Positions 53,301 to 62,673 of a DNA stretch of 64,000 nucleotides are shown here, in pieces. Within the stretch, counting starts at the first letter, position 1. The number at the start of each line of letters is the position of its first letter. Below the pieces are notes generated by a model. It was not told the origin of the DNA. It worked only from the letters and a program-made list of their open reading frames with translations, and ran no database searches. A program made the position numbers and the translations under genes. This stretch comes from Arthrobacter sp. PM3 (GTDB lineage: Bacteria > Actinomycetota > Actinomycetes > Actinomycetales > Micrococcaceae). Where the stretch lies: assembly GCF_003352915.1 (NCBI RefSeq), contig NZ_CP022314.1, forward strand, positions 2,482,544 through 2,546,543, read 5' to 3'.

Positions 53301-53360
53301 GCTCCTGAAACGGCACTTTCCGGCACCCCTCCGTTGGACACGCCTAAAACCGAATAAGAA

Positions 53361-53397
53361 GGGCGCCGTCCGGGGCTGGTTGTCCCGGACGGCGCCC
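53361..53397 (-). terminator. Rho-independent terminator of the MHS transporter operon
   Basis: Perfect 14-base stem GGGCGCCGTCCGGG / CCCGGACGGCGCCC (53361-53374, 53384-53397) with a 9-base loop. On the minus strand it is followed by TTCTTATTCGGTTTT. It lies 18 bases beyond the stop of the transporter gene. Confidence 0.8.
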
Positions 53398-53415
53398 TCC
53401 TTGGTTCAGGGATGG

Positions 53416-54789
53416 TCAGTTGGCGCTGACGCGTTCCTGTGCAATCGCTGCGTTCTTCTCGTCCAGCTCCTGGGCGGCGGTGATGCGCCGGTCCAGCTTC
53501 TTAAGCGTTTCGGGTGCGAGGATGGTCGCCACAACCGTGATGACGCCGATGATGCTGAAGTACAGGATCACCCAGCCCGGCTTGCCGTTGCCGGCGGTGA
53601 GCAGCGCCACTGCGACGAGAGGTGCGATGCCGCCGGCCAGGACCGAGCCGAACTGGTAGCCCATGGACGCGCCGCTGTAGCGCAGCTTGGTGGAGAACAG
53701 TTCCGCAAAGAAGGCAGCCTGGGGGCCGTACATGGAGTTGTGGAAGACAGCGAGCCCGATGATGATGGCGAGCGTTGCCAGCAGTGCGCTGCCGGTGTCC
53801 GTCATGACGAAGTACAGCGGGAAGAACAGGAGTCCGCCGATGGAACCGAACAGGTACAGCGGCTTGCGGCCGATCTTGTCGGAGAGGATTGCCCACAGCG
53901 GCACGGCGAAGACGCCGATGGCCGAGGCGATCAGAACGGACATGGTGCCCTGGTTGGCGCCTTCGGCACCGAAGGTCTTCATGATGTAGACCACGGAGAA
54001 GGTGGTGTACAGGTAGAACGCGGAGTTTTCTGCCAGCCGCATTCCGACGACGAGCCAGATGCCCTTGGTTTCCTTCTTCATGGCCTCGCCCAGCGGCTTC
54101 TTGGCGGTCTGGTTCGTGGCCTGGAGTTCCTTGAAGTCGTTGGAGTCTTCAAGCTTGTTGCGGACGATCATGCCGGTAATGATCAGGACCACGCTGAGCA
54201 GGAACGGGAGGCGCCAGGCCCAAGCATCGAACTCTGCTGCCGGGACGGCAGCCTTGACGGCAAGGACGCTGGAGTTGGCCAGCAGCATGCCGGCCGGCAC
54301 GCCCATCTGGGTGAAGCTACCGAAGAATCCGCTGCGTCCGGCTGGGGCGTGTTCGATCGAGATGACGGCCGCGCCGGCCCACTCGGCTCCGGCGCCGAAG
54401 CCCTGCAGCAGGCGCAGGACCGTCAGCAGGATGGGAGCCCAGACGCCAATTTGCGCGTACGTGGGAAGCATTCCCATGGCCAGGGTGGCGAAGCCCATGA
54501 TGAGCAGGGAGAGCACCAGCATGGGCTTGCGGCCGATCTTGTCCCCGAAGTGGCCGGCGAACATACCGCCGAAGGGACGGGCCACGAAACCTACCGCGTA
54601 GGTGACAAATGCCATCAGCAAGCCGGTGGCCGGGTCCTGTTCCGGGAAGTACAGGCGGCTGAAGACGCCCGTAGCGGCGAGCAGGCCGAAGATGTAGTAG
54701 TCGTACCACTCGATGGTGGTGCCGATGAAGCTGGCAGCCGGAACGCGCCAGGGCGCCTTCGTCTTGGCTTTGGTGTTGGAGATCGTCAT
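53416..54789 (-). CDS. MHS family (ShiA/ProP-like) metabolite:H+ symporter
   Basis: The product is 457 aa from the ATG at 54789; the frame open to 55056 is only an extension. Pattern: SFIGTTIEWYDYYIFGLLAA, AVGFVARPFGGMFAGHFGDKIGRKP (motif A) and LRLLQGFGAGAEWAGAAV, all typical of MHS metabolite symporters for organic acids. Twelve membrane helices. Last gene of a minus-strand unit with the two dehydrogenases, so it probably imports their hydroxy-acid substrate. Confidence 0.9.
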   Translation of the reverse strand: MTISNTKAKTKAPWRVPAASFIGTTIEWYDYYIFGLLAATGVFSRLYFPEQDPATGLLMAFVTYAVGFVARPFGGMFAGHFGDKIGRKPMLVLSLLIMGFATLAMGMLPTYAQIGVWAPILLTVLRLLQGFGAGAEWAGAAVISIEHAPAGRSGFFGSFTQMGVPAGMLLANSSVLAVKAAVPAAEFDAWAWRLPFLLSVVLIITGMIVRNKLEDSNDFKELQATNQTAKKPLGEAMKKETKGIWLVVGMRLAENSAFYLYTTFSVVYIMKTFGAEGANQGTMSVLIASAIGVFAVPLWAILSDKIGRKPLYLFGSIGGLLFFPLYFVMTDTGSALLATLAIIIGLAVFHNSMYGPQAAFFAELFSTKLRYSGASMGYQFGSVLAGGIAPLVAVALLTAGNGKPGWVILYFSIIGVITVVATILAPETLKKLDRRITAAQELDEKNAAIAQERVSAN

Positions 54790-54829
54790 TGGTCTTTTCT
54801 TTCGGATGGGAACGAAGGGAGCGCCAGCG

Positions 54830-56308
54830 CTACCAGTCGAGGGCGATGTATTTGGTTTCGGTGTAGTCCAGCAGGCCCTGGTGGGCGCCTTCGCGGCCGA
54901 GGCCGCTCTGCTTGACTCCGCCGAAGGGTGCTGCGGGGTCGGAAACGAGTCCCCGGTTGAGGGCCACCATGCCGCTTTCGATGCGCTCGGAGACCCGAAG
55001 CCCGCGGCGAAGATCCTCGGTGAACACATAGGCGGCGAGGCCGTACTCGGAGTCATTGGCGGCGGCGATTACTTCCTCTTCGGTGTCGAAGGGGATGACC
55101 GAGGCCACCGGTCCGAAGATTTCCTCGCTGACCATGCGGGCTTGGAGCGGCACGTTGGTGACGACGGTCGGCGGGTAGTAGTACCCGGCGCCGTCGATGG
55201 CCTTGCCGCCGGCGAGGAGCCTGGCGCCCTGGCTGACGGCGTCGCGGACCAGCGAGTCGACCTTGCGGACGCTGGCTTCATCCACCAGCGGACCGACCTC
55301 GGTGCTGGCGTCGGTGCCGGGGCCCACGCGCATGGCGCCCATGCGTTCGGCCAGCCGGCGGGCGAACTCGTCGTGGATGCCGCGCTGGACGTAGATCCGG
55401 TTGGCGGCGGTGCAGGCCTGGCCGCCGTTGCGCATCTTGGCGATCATGGCGCCGTCCAGGGCCAGATCGAGGTCCGCGTCGTCGAAGACCAGGAACGGGG
55501 CGTTGCCGCCAAGTTCCATGGAGCACTTGAGCACGTTGTCGGCCGCCTGCCGCAGCAGGTGGCGTCCGACGCCGGTGGAACCGGTGAATGACAGCTTGCG
55601 GACGCGGGGGTCGGCAAGGATCGGGGTCATGACCTCGTTGGTTTTGCTCGTGGTGATGATGTTGACGACGCCGGCCGGGACGCCGGCGTCGATCATCAGC
55701 TGGGCGATCGCCAGGGTGGTCAGCGGAGTGAGGGTGGCGGGCTTGAGCACGGCGGTGCAGCCGGCGGCCAGTGCCGGGGCCAGCTTCCGGGTGGCCATGG
55801 CCGCCGGGAAGTTCCAAGGGGTGATCAGCACGCAGACGCCGATCGGCGGGTGCTGGACCAGGATCCGGTTGGCGCCCGACGGCGAGACGGACACGTCGCC
55901 GATGATCCGGACCGCTTCTTCGGCGTACCAGCGGAAGAATTCGGCGGCGTACGCCACTTCCCCGCGGGCGTCGGCGAGGGCTTTGCCGTTTTCGAGGGAG
56001 ATGAGGTGGGCGATCTGCTCGCTGCGCTCGGTCATCAGGTCGAAGCAGCGGCGCAGGATTTCGGCGCGGCGGCGCGGCGGCGTCGCGGCCCACTCCGGGA
56101 AGGCTGCGGCGGCGGCGTCGACGGCGGCGAGGCCGTCCTCGACGTCGGCGTCGGCGATGTCGGTGATAACGGAAGCGTCGGAGGGATTGATCACCTCGAC
56201 GGTGCCGGCGTCGCTGGCGTCCTGCCAGTTCCCGGCGATGAGCAGCTGGCGGGGAACCGTCAGGCCGTCGACGTCGAGTGGTTCAGAGGTTGAAAGGAGG
56301 GTCATCAT
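54830..56308 (-). CDS. gabD: NAD(P)-dependent succinate-semialdehyde-type dehydrogenase
   Basis: The product is 492 aa; AAAAGGACCA precedes two ATGs. It is a complete ALDH fold: PWNFPAAMATRKLAPALAAG, FTGSTGVGRHLL, catalytic Glu in MELGGNAPFLVF and catalytic Cys in GGQACTAANRIYV, then EEIFGPVASVIPF. The ending GLGREGAHQGLLDYTETKYIALDW is the form typical of GabD. Oxidises a semialdehyde to the acid; with the neighbouring alcohol dehydrogenase, succinate semialdehyde is a sensible substrate. Confidence 0.85.
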   Translation of the reverse strand: MMTLLSTSEPLDVDGLTVPRQLLIAGNWQDASDAGTVEVINPSDASVITDIADADVEDGLAAVDAAAAAFPEWAATPPRRRAEILRRCFDLMTERSEQIAHLISLENGKALADARGEVAYAAEFFRWYAEEAVRIIGDVSVSPSGANRILVQHPPIGVCVLITPWNFPAAMATRKLAPALAAGCTAVLKPATLTPLTTLAIAQLMIDAGVPAGVVNIITTSKTNEVMTPILADPRVRKLSFTGSTGVGRHLLRQAADNVLKCSMELGGNAPFLVFDDADLDLALDGAMIAKMRNGGQACTAANRIYVQRGIHDEFARRLAERMGAMRVGPGTDASTEVGPLVDEASVRKVDSLVRDAVSQGARLLAGGKAIDGAGYYYPPTVVTNVPLQARMVSEEIFGPVASVIPFDTEEEVIAAANDSEYGLAAYVFTEDLRRGLRVSERIESGMVALNRGLVSDPAAPFGGVKQSGLGREGAHQGLLDYTETKYIALDW

Positions 56309-56323
56309 TGGTCCTTTTGCTGA

Positions 56324-57574
56324 TCAGCGGATGGTGCGGTCGCCGGCGTAGGCGGCGTTCACGATGGAGGTGACGGCGTCGAGATCGAGCGGCACGGGGT
56401 TGTTGTCGATGAGCCGCTTGGAGTTCAGCGAGAGCTTGGCGATCTGGGCGAGGTCGTTCTCCTGCACGCCGAGGTCCTGCAGGGTCGGGGGCAGCTCGAT
56501 GGCGGCGATGACCTCGTCGATTGCCTCGACGCCTGCGACGGCGGCGGCGCGCTGGTCCAGGCCGCGGATATCGCGCCCCAGGGCTTCGGCGATCTGGGCC
56601 AGCTGCGGCTGGATCGCGTCAAAGTTGTGGCGGACGACGTAGGGCAGCAGGAGGCCGACGCCCACACCGTGCGGGGTGTGCGTCAGTGCGCCGACCGGGT
56701 ACTGGATGGCGTGTGCCGCGGCGGTCCCGGCGTTACTGAGGACCACACCGCCGTACAGTGCAGCGAGCATCATCCCGGCGCGGGCCTCGGTGTTTTCCGG
56801 GTCCTTGTAGGCGGTGACCAGGCTGCGGCCCACCAGCCCGATGCCGTTCAGGGCAATCGAGTCCGTCAGGATGTTCTTGCCGACGAAGACGCGTTCCGCG
56901 GCCAGGGCAGGGGTGGGTTCCCGGGTGATCGCCGTGAAGGACTCGACCAGGTGCACGAAGGTGTCCGCGCCGGTGGCCGCCGTCAGGGGAGCGGGGGAGG
57001 AGTAGGTCAGTTCGGGGTCGCATACCGCGGCGAACGGGATGATGTGGGGGCTCGAGATGCCCATCTTCATGCCCAGGTCAGGATCGGAGACGACGGCGAT
57101 CGCCGTCGCTTCGGAGCCGGTGCCCGCCGTCGTGGGCAGCGCGATGACCGGCTTGGTGGGGCCGGGAACGGCGAATTCGCCGTAGTAGTCGCTGGGCGTG
57201 CCGCCGTGGGTGAGCAGCACGGAGACGACCTTGGCCATGTCCATGCAGCTGCCGCCACCAAAGCCGATGATGGCGTCGATCTCCTGGCCCTTGAGCTCCT
57301 CGACGCAGGCCAGGATCCCGGGAACCGGCAGTTCGGCCTGGGTGTCGCCGTAGACCCGTACGGTCAGGTTCTTGTCCTCGAGGCTCCGGACGAGGTCCCG
57401 AAGTTCCTCCGAGGCGGCCAGCCGCGGGTCGGTGACGACCAGGACGTTGGTGCCGAATTCGGCTGCGATGTTGGCGACGGCGAAGCGCTGCTGGGCGCCG
57501 ACGACGACGCTCCGCGGCAGGCGGAGGACGCCGAAAGTTGTGGGACGGATGCCCGCTGCATGCGCACACGACAT
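56324..57574 (-). CDS. Iron-containing (type III) alcohol dehydrogenase
   Basis: The product is 416 aa. Cofactor motif GFGGGSCMDMAKVVSVL, PVIALPTTAGTGSEAT, and metal-ligand Asp and three His in TGADTFVHLVES, AHAIQYPVGALTHTPHGVGVGLLLP place it in the Fe-ADH family (4-hydroxybutyrate, propanediol or maleylacetate-type). It precedes the aldehyde dehydrogenase by 15 bases, so an alcohol-to-acid path is expected. Confidence 0.88.
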   Translation of the reverse strand: MSCAHAAGIRPTTFGVLRLPRSVVVGAQQRFAVANIAAEFGTNVLVVTDPRLAASEELRDLVRSLEDKNLTVRVYGDTQAELPVPGILACVEELKGQEIDAIIGFGGGSCMDMAKVVSVLLTHGGTPSDYYGEFAVPGPTKPVIALPTTAGTGSEATAIAVVSDPDLGMKMGISSPHIIPFAAVCDPELTYSSPAPLTAATGADTFVHLVESFTAITREPTPALAAERVFVGKNILTDSIALNGIGLVGRSLVTAYKDPENTEARAGMMLAALYGGVVLSNAGTAAAHAIQYPVGALTHTPHGVGVGLLLPYVVRHNFDAIQPQLAQIAEALGRDIRGLDQRAAAVAGVEAIDEVIAAIELPPTLQDLGVQENDLAQIAKLSLNSKRLIDNNPVPLDLDAVTSIVNAAYAGDRTIR

Positions 57575-57742
57575 TGTGAATAACTCCTAGAACTGGGATG
57601 AGCGGGCTGCCCGAAAGGCGCCGCAGATCCCAGCATTCCAGAGCCACGTGACACTCACCATGTGGTCTAGCGCCATATGCGGAGCCTGAATATGTGTGCC
57701 GCCGACATGGGCGTCGCGCAGGCGGAGGCAGATCGCCCCTTG

Positions 57743-59716
57743 TCAGGAGCCCCCGGTGGTGACCCCGGCCGTCTTCATCCGCCACAGGCGCAGCGCCACT
57801 TGGACGTCCAAGGAACGGCTTCCCCGGCGCCACGAGGCGCCGATCAGCGCGTCGATCCGGTCCAGCCGCTGCCTCAGCGTGTTGGGGTGGATATGGAGGG
57901 AGTCGGCCGTGTCCTGGAGGGTGCCGCCATTCTCATGGAACGTCCACGCGGTGAGGACCAGCTGGGTTCCCCGCCGCTGGTCGTAGTCCAGAAGCGGCCC
58001 CAGCTGCGCGGCCAGCAGCTGTCCGGCGAAGGGGCTGTCCATTGCTCCGAGCAGCATTCCCGCGGTACCCAGTGCGGCCCGGTCCGCTGCCTCGCCGTCC
58101 CGCGAGAGGGCCTGCAGTGCACGGAGGACTGCATGGGCCTCGGTGTGGGCTGCGGACAGCCGGGCAAAGCCGGTGACGGGTTCCGATGTCCCGACGGTGG
58201 CCGTGATCCGGCGTCGTTTCAGTTCGTCGATGATGGACTGACCCGGGCGGCCGTCACTGCCGGCTTCGCCCGGGCGGCCGTCGTGCCGTTCCCAGGGTTC
58301 GATGATGCACAGGTGTGATTCGTGCAGGGCGATGATTCCGGGGAGTCCCTCGGACCGGTGCCTCAGCAGGGAGAGTGCCCGTTGGCGCTGGTCGTCGCCG
58401 ACACCCACCACGCGCACCACGAGTTGGAGGTGGTTTGCCAGGCCGAACTGCCCGGCCCTGCGGGCAAGGGCCGCAGCGTTTTCGGCGCGCGGGCTGAGCA
58501 GGTCGTCAATGAGTTCGAGCTGCAGCCGGTATTGGGCGTCCTGGAAGGTGCGGTCCAGCAGCAGGGACACACTGAGCACCAGGGCGCTGCGTTCCAGCAC
58601 CGCCAGCCGGGCTGGGCTGAGTTGTCCGGCGACAATGACGGAGGCGAGGTGCTGGTCGCCCGCCACCGCGGACATGACGATGTACTGCTTGTCCTTGATT
58701 TTGAAGTGCACGGCGGCACTCTTTGCCGCAGATTCCTCGGCGGCGCTCAGGGCAGGGAAGCTTCCGAAATCTCCCCCCTCGGCTGCGGGTCCCGCCAGGG
58801 GCTCGCCCATGGGCGAGACCAGGTAGACAGCGGTGTCCAGGGACTCCGCCAGCAGGTTGAGCAGCTGCGGAAGGCTGCCGGTTGAGGCCAGCGTTTCCAT
58901 AAGCCGTCGGTCCAGGGTGGAGAGCTCCTCCAGGGCCCTTACGTGGGCGAGGTTCTCCTGCTGCGCCTGGTCCAGCCGGGCGAGGGCGCTGGCCATTTCG
59001 CTGAAGTAGCGGGCGTTCTCCAGCGCGACGGCTGCGTGCGTGCCGATGGATTCCATCAAAGCCACGTCGTCACTGCTGAACTGGTGGGGATGCCTGTCCG
59101 CGACCAGGAGCGCGCCGATGACTTTCCCTTCGGCCCGAAGGGGTACACCCATGATCGCCCGGACGCCTTCGGCAGCCACAGCGGCGTCGCTGGACTCCAG
59201 ATGCGATTTGGACTCGTCCATGAGGTAGTCGGCGCTCTGGGCAGGTGCCTCGCCGGTCGCCACGGCGCCGAGCACCCCTTCGCCGAGGGGCATGCGGATG
59301 TTGCGGAAGAGGGCGGTGGTGGCGCCGTCGGTCACCCGGACGTAGGACTCGCCGCTGTCGTAGTCGTTCAGGCTCAGGTAGGCGACGTCGCTGCCGATCA
59401 GTGACCGGGTGCGCCGGACGATGGCTTTGAGCACAGCCTCGACGTCGCGTATCCCGGTCAAGTCGGTGGCCGTATCGTAAAGGACTCGCAGCAGGCCTTC
59501 CCGGCGGCTCGCCTCCCACAAGCGGGCGTTCAGGCTGCGTGCCGCCGCCGCGGTGGACTGGTCAATGGCGCCGGCTTCCAGCCATGCGGACAGCGTGGTC
59601 TCCAGGTCAGCCGCGGAAACGCCATGGTCAAGGATGGCCATGAGTTGGCCGGCATCCTTGGTATCGCCAGAAAGAACTCCACCGCTACGAACGGCAGAAC
59701 TGTCATCGGCTCCCAT
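57743..59716 (-). CDS. GAF-PucR/CdaR family transcriptional regulator
   Basis: The product is 657 aa. A GAF domain (about 85-240) contains YLSLNDYDSGESYVRV, MPLGEGVLGAVATGEA and GVRAIMGVPLRAEGKVIGALLVADR. A PucR-type middle region follows (LSVSLLLDRTFQDAQYRLQLELIDDLLS), and the C-terminal HTH_30 reads GTLQDTADSLHIHPNTLRQRLDRI. It lies upstream of the alcohol dehydrogenase with a 168-base gap and on the same strand, so it is probably the activator of that operon. The gap holds a CACATGGTGAGTG and palindromic CCACATG motifs but no clear promoter. Confidence 0.9.
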   Translation of the reverse strand: MGADDSSAVRSGGVLSGDTKDAGQLMAILDHGVSAADLETTLSAWLEAGAIDQSTAAAARSLNARLWEASRREGLLRVLYDTATDLTGIRDVEAVLKAIVRRTRSLIGSDVAYLSLNDYDSGESYVRVTDGATTALFRNIRMPLGEGVLGAVATGEAPAQSADYLMDESKSHLESSDAAVAAEGVRAIMGVPLRAEGKVIGALLVADRHPHQFSSDDVALMESIGTHAAVALENARYFSEMASALARLDQAQQENLAHVRALEELSTLDRRLMETLASTGSLPQLLNLLAESLDTAVYLVSPMGEPLAGPAAEGGDFGSFPALSAAEESAAKSAAVHFKIKDKQYIVMSAVAGDQHLASVIVAGQLSPARLAVLERSALVLSVSLLLDRTFQDAQYRLQLELIDDLLSPRAENAAALARRAGQFGLANHLQLVVRVVGVGDDQRQRALSLLRHRSEGLPGIIALHESHLCIIEPWERHDGRPGEAGSDGRPGQSIIDELKRRRITATVGTSEPVTGFARLSAAHTEAHAVLRALQALSRDGEAADRAALGTAGMLLGAMDSPFAGQLLAAQLGPLLDYDQRRGTQLVLTAWTFHENGGTLQDTADSLHIHPNTLRQRLDRIDALIGASWRRGSRSLDVQVALRLWRMKTAGVTTGGS

Positions 59717-59795
59717 GAACCTAATGCTAGTGGGTGAGGGCGGTCCCAGACCGGGACGCCGTGTGCCAGGTGTGGCCCGGCAACGAAGCCCCGGA

Positions 59796-60965
59796 TCACA
59801 GCCGTCCAGAGCTCCGTTGCGTTCGGCGGCGGCGGTTCAGGGCGTCGGAGACTGCCACTCCGATGAGGGGAAGAACGGCCCCTATAGCGGCAACGAAGGC
59901 CGGGAGGAGAAAGCTCAAAGTTGCCAGGACCGCCAAGGCCCCGATCCCGGCGAGATCAGATGGTTGGCGGTGGCCCAGTACCCGTCGAATAAAAAAGCCT
60001 CGGCCGGCCAAGAAAAGAGCCGGCCCACCAAAAAGAAGCAGAATGGTCGCCAGATCGGGGCGGGCGGCCGGATCAGTGATCACGAGCTGATCGCCAACCG
60101 CCACCAGGATCAGGCCCGCCAGTAACACCACCAAGGTGTTGCCCGCCAAAATACCGGGCCGGAACTGATCATCGACAGAAGCAAGCTTCTCCAGAATCTC
60201 CTGCTCAAGGCCGTGGAAGTAGCACCACCAGATCGCGACGCTTCCGGCCAAACTGACGGTCCCGGTCAGAAATATCAAGGGGTCCTCCAGATTGCCCGCA
60301 ATCGCCACACCGGTTGAAAGGATCGTCTCGCCGAGCGCGATCAGGTAGAACAACCCGAACCGCTCAAAGATCCTCTCGCCCGGGAGCGGGACCCGGCGTC
60401 CTTCGGTTTTCCGGCCCGGCAACCGGTGCGCCAGCATATGGCCGCCCAGATCGATCGCGGCAGCGACACCCCAGAACATCAAACGGGGCCCCGGACCGAA
60501 GAAAACGCCGGCAATCCAAAACGGCGCGCTCATACACCCCCAGATCAGCGTGCGCACGAAATGGTTGTGAGTCGTCCGGTCAAGTCCGACGGTGAGTATC
60601 CACGCACCTCGGCCGAGCTGGACCAGGAGATAGCTCGCGGCAAAGAGCCAGCCGGAGGCGCCGAACGCTGATCCGATTGAGGCGTTCATGAACAGGGTGA
60701 CAAGCATGACGATCAGCAGCATCCACTGCACCTCAAGCCGCGACGTGTCCAGCAATGTCGCCGTCCAGGTCGTGTACACCCACACCTTATAGACCGCAAG
60801 AAGAAGCACAAATGTCTCACCGGCCCCCACCCATGAGGGATGCTCCAGCAAATGATGGGACAGCTGCGATAGCGCGAAGACAAAGACCAGATCGAAGAAC
60901 AGCTCAAGGCGCGTAACCCGGTCTCCGGAGGTCGCGGAACGCATCAGCGACCTGGCACGGAACAT
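59796..60965 (-). CDS. ltrA: Low temperature requirement protein A (LtrA) family membrane protein
   Basis: The product is 389 aa from the ATG at 60965, with GGAGG 7 bases upstream; the longer frame to 61172 is upstream extension. Family opening: SGDRVTRLELFFDLVFVFALSQLSHHLLEHP, then VWVYTTWTATLLDTSR and ERFGLFYLIALGETILSTG. About 9-10 membrane helices. LtrA was named in Listeria; its molecular role is unknown. A minus-strand TTGACA at 61049-61044 could be its -35 box, without a good -10. Confidence 0.9.
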   Translation of the reverse strand: MFRARSLMRSATSGDRVTRLELFFDLVFVFALSQLSHHLLEHPSWVGAGETFVLLLAVYKVWVYTTWTATLLDTSRLEVQWMLLIVMLVTLFMNASIGSAFGASGWLFAASYLLVQLGRGAWILTVGLDRTTHNHFVRTLIWGCMSAPFWIAGVFFGPGPRLMFWGVAAAIDLGGHMLAHRLPGRKTEGRRVPLPGERIFERFGLFYLIALGETILSTGVAIAGNLEDPLIFLTGTVSLAGSVAIWWCYFHGLEQEILEKLASVDDQFRPGILAGNTLVVLLAGLILVAVGDQLVITDPAARPDLATILLLFGGPALFLAGRGFFIRRVLGHRQPSDLAGIGALAVLATLSFLLPAFVAAIGAVLPLIGVAVSDALNRRRRTQRSSGRL

Positions 60966-61178
60966 CAGTATCCTCCACGGGGCTTCAGGAGCGGACGGAC
61001 GCCCCCTCCTGTTGTCGAAAAGACTGACGACGGTCAGCAGAGATGTCAAGGGCGGTCTCGCCGGAGGCGTCTGATCGACTGAACGATCACGACGACGGAA
61101 GGCCAAAATCTTCCTGGGCACCGTCTCCGGCCCGCTGGCAATTTCCAACGCCAAAAGGCAGAGGCGCTGCACCCTTCC

Positions 61179-61425
61179 TCAGGCGCGGCTGTCTAGTGCC
61201 GCCTGCCATTTCTCGAACGATTCGGTCCAGCCGTTGCGGTGCAGGGCCAGCCGCTCCGCCGTCAGGAACGGTCCCTGCGAGAGCACTACACGGGTGCCCT
61301 TGGCCCGCGCTCCCCAGTGAGAGGTCGATGACGGTTTCCCGGTCGTCCGGCGTCGGTTCCTCCCAGCGGAAGGTGTACACCAGACGCCATGGAGGACCGC
61401 TCTCCAGGAATTCGTCGGTAGCAGC
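61179..61425 (-). pseudogene. Frameshifted, N-truncated SRPBCC/AHSA1 remnant
   Basis: Reading the minus strand, one frame gives PPWRLVYTFRWEEPTPDDRE then TVIDLSL. The next frame, after about 61320, gives GTRVVLSQGPFLTAERLALH and NGWTESFEKWQAALDSRA before a stop at 61179. Joined, these are the second half of an AHSA1-type SRPBCC domain (W..SF.KWQAAL ending). No start codon or N-terminal half is present, because the channel gene's end abuts at 61436. A one-base shift and truncation therefore leave a dead gene. Confidence 0.75.
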
Positions 61426-61435
61426 TACCCGCGCG

Positions 61436-62329
61436 CTACTTCGTGTCGGATTTTCCACGCCGGACGTGCCGGTGGTGCAACTCGTAGCTGTCGAACACAT
61501 CGGATGAGGTGCTTCCTGAGTGGCCGAATTTGCCGCGGAGGACGTCCGCGAGTCCGTCCAGTGCCGCGTGGAGCATCCGCCCGGCGAATTGGAGTTCAGG
61601 GTTGTCGCTGCGCTGGGCCTGGGATGCCAGCTCCTGGGCGTAGGCGACGGTGGCCGGCAAGGAGCCGCGCTGCTCGATTTCACGAAAGTAGTAGGTTTCA
61701 TGGAACGCAAGCAGATCGATGCTCACTAGCGCGACGTTTCCGGCCATGGACTCCAGGAGCCCGGCAGCATGCCGCGGTTCCAGGGACAGGACACCTGCAG
61801 GAGCTGCAGCCTCCCTGAACAGGGTCAGCTCGTGGGCCAGGGCCCGGCGGCGGTTAAGGGCCGGGTACATCTGCAGAATCCAGGTGACCGTTGCTGTCAG
61901 CAAACCGAAACCCGTGACCGCCTCGAGGGCCACAACCAGCCTGAGCACCGGATACACCGGCACGATTTCACCGAATCCCGCCGTCGAAAGCGTGACCAAG
62001 GAGATGTAGAGCGCCTCGGCGAAATCGCCCTGCTGCGGCACCCCGGAACCGTAAACAAAACCCTCCGGCAGATGGGGCAAGTACAGCAGGGCCCATCCGA
62101 TGGCCGCGAGGCCCGCCCAGGCGCCGATGACAGCGGCCATGGCCAAAGGTGCTGCTATGAAGGAGCCCCGGCCCCGTATTTTTCTCGATACAAGCCAGAA
62201 TCCGCGCATGATCGCGTGGCCCAGAGGACCGGAACCATGTGGATAAAGGAGTGTACGGAAGACGTCAACGAGCATCAGCAGAACCAGCCCGGCCCCCAAA
62301 ACCGTCCAGAGCGTGTCCTCGAAGTCCAT
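61436..62329 (-). CDS. Two-helix potassium-channel-like protein with atypical filter
   Basis: The product is 297 aa. One N-terminal helix (about 9-25) and a second (about 58-85) precede a pore loop LYISLVTLSTAGFGEIVPVYP (filter about 113-121) and a last helix (VVALEAVTGFGLLTATVTWIL). That arrangement is Ion_trans_2. The filter reads T-A-G-F-G-E instead of T-V-G-Y-G-D. The C-terminal 140 residues are a helical cytoplasmic domain without an RCK dinucleotide motif. Transport selectivity is uncertain. Confidence 0.8.
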   Translation of the reverse strand: MDFEDTLWTVLGAGLVLLMLVDVFRTLLYPHGSGPLGHAIMRGFWLVSRKIRGRGSFIAAPLAMAAVIGAWAGLAAIGWALLYLPHLPEGFVYGSGVPQQGDFAEALYISLVTLSTAGFGEIVPVYPVLRLVVALEAVTGFGLLTATVTWILQMYPALNRRRALAHELTLFREAAAPAGVLSLEPRHAAGLLESMAGNVALVSIDLLAFHETYYFREIEQRGSLPATVAYAQELASQAQRSDNPELQFAGRMLHAALDGLADVLRGKFGHSGSTSSDVFDSYELHHRHVRRGKSDTK

Positions 62330-62673
62330 GCCTCATCTTAGAGGCGGCACTGTTTGAGGAGCAGCCACACGGTCCGGGCAACGGACCGGGTCGAGGGGTA
62401 CGTTGTGGGGTGGGGTCTTCGGCCGCAGGAAAGGATACTGCCGCGCTGGGCCAGAGCCGCCGTCGTGAACTACCTGTCCGTGACGGGCTGGCTGGGTGCC
62501 CATGCCTCGGACGGCTTCGATGCCGTGGCCTTCAGATCTTTTCGCTGACCTTAAGGCCCGCGGGGCGCTCGACATCTGGCGGCTCCGATCTATGCAAGGA
62601 TACCCCGCCAGAACCATTAGCTGGCGGGGTTTCTTTGCGATCAAAGCGACTGAGGTTGGGCGAACGCGAGTCG
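62330..62673. other. 344-base gap without a recognised gene
   Basis: Between the channel gene start and the end of the repeat protein gene no recognisable protein-coding segment was found. Short frames exist on both strands without family features. The stretch contains two hairpin terminators of opposite orientation (62602 and 62645). Moderate G+C and lack of a good ribosome binding site argue for a non-coding or decayed segment. Confidence 0.6.
62602..62637 (+). terminator. Plus-strand terminator without an upstream gene
   Basis: Perfect 10-base stem ACCCCGCCAG / CTGGCGGGGT (62602-62611, 62621-62630), 9-base loop, followed by TTCTTT. The nearest plus-strand coding gene upstream ends at 53226, so its transcript is unknown: a small RNA or a vanished gene. 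Confidence 0.65.
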
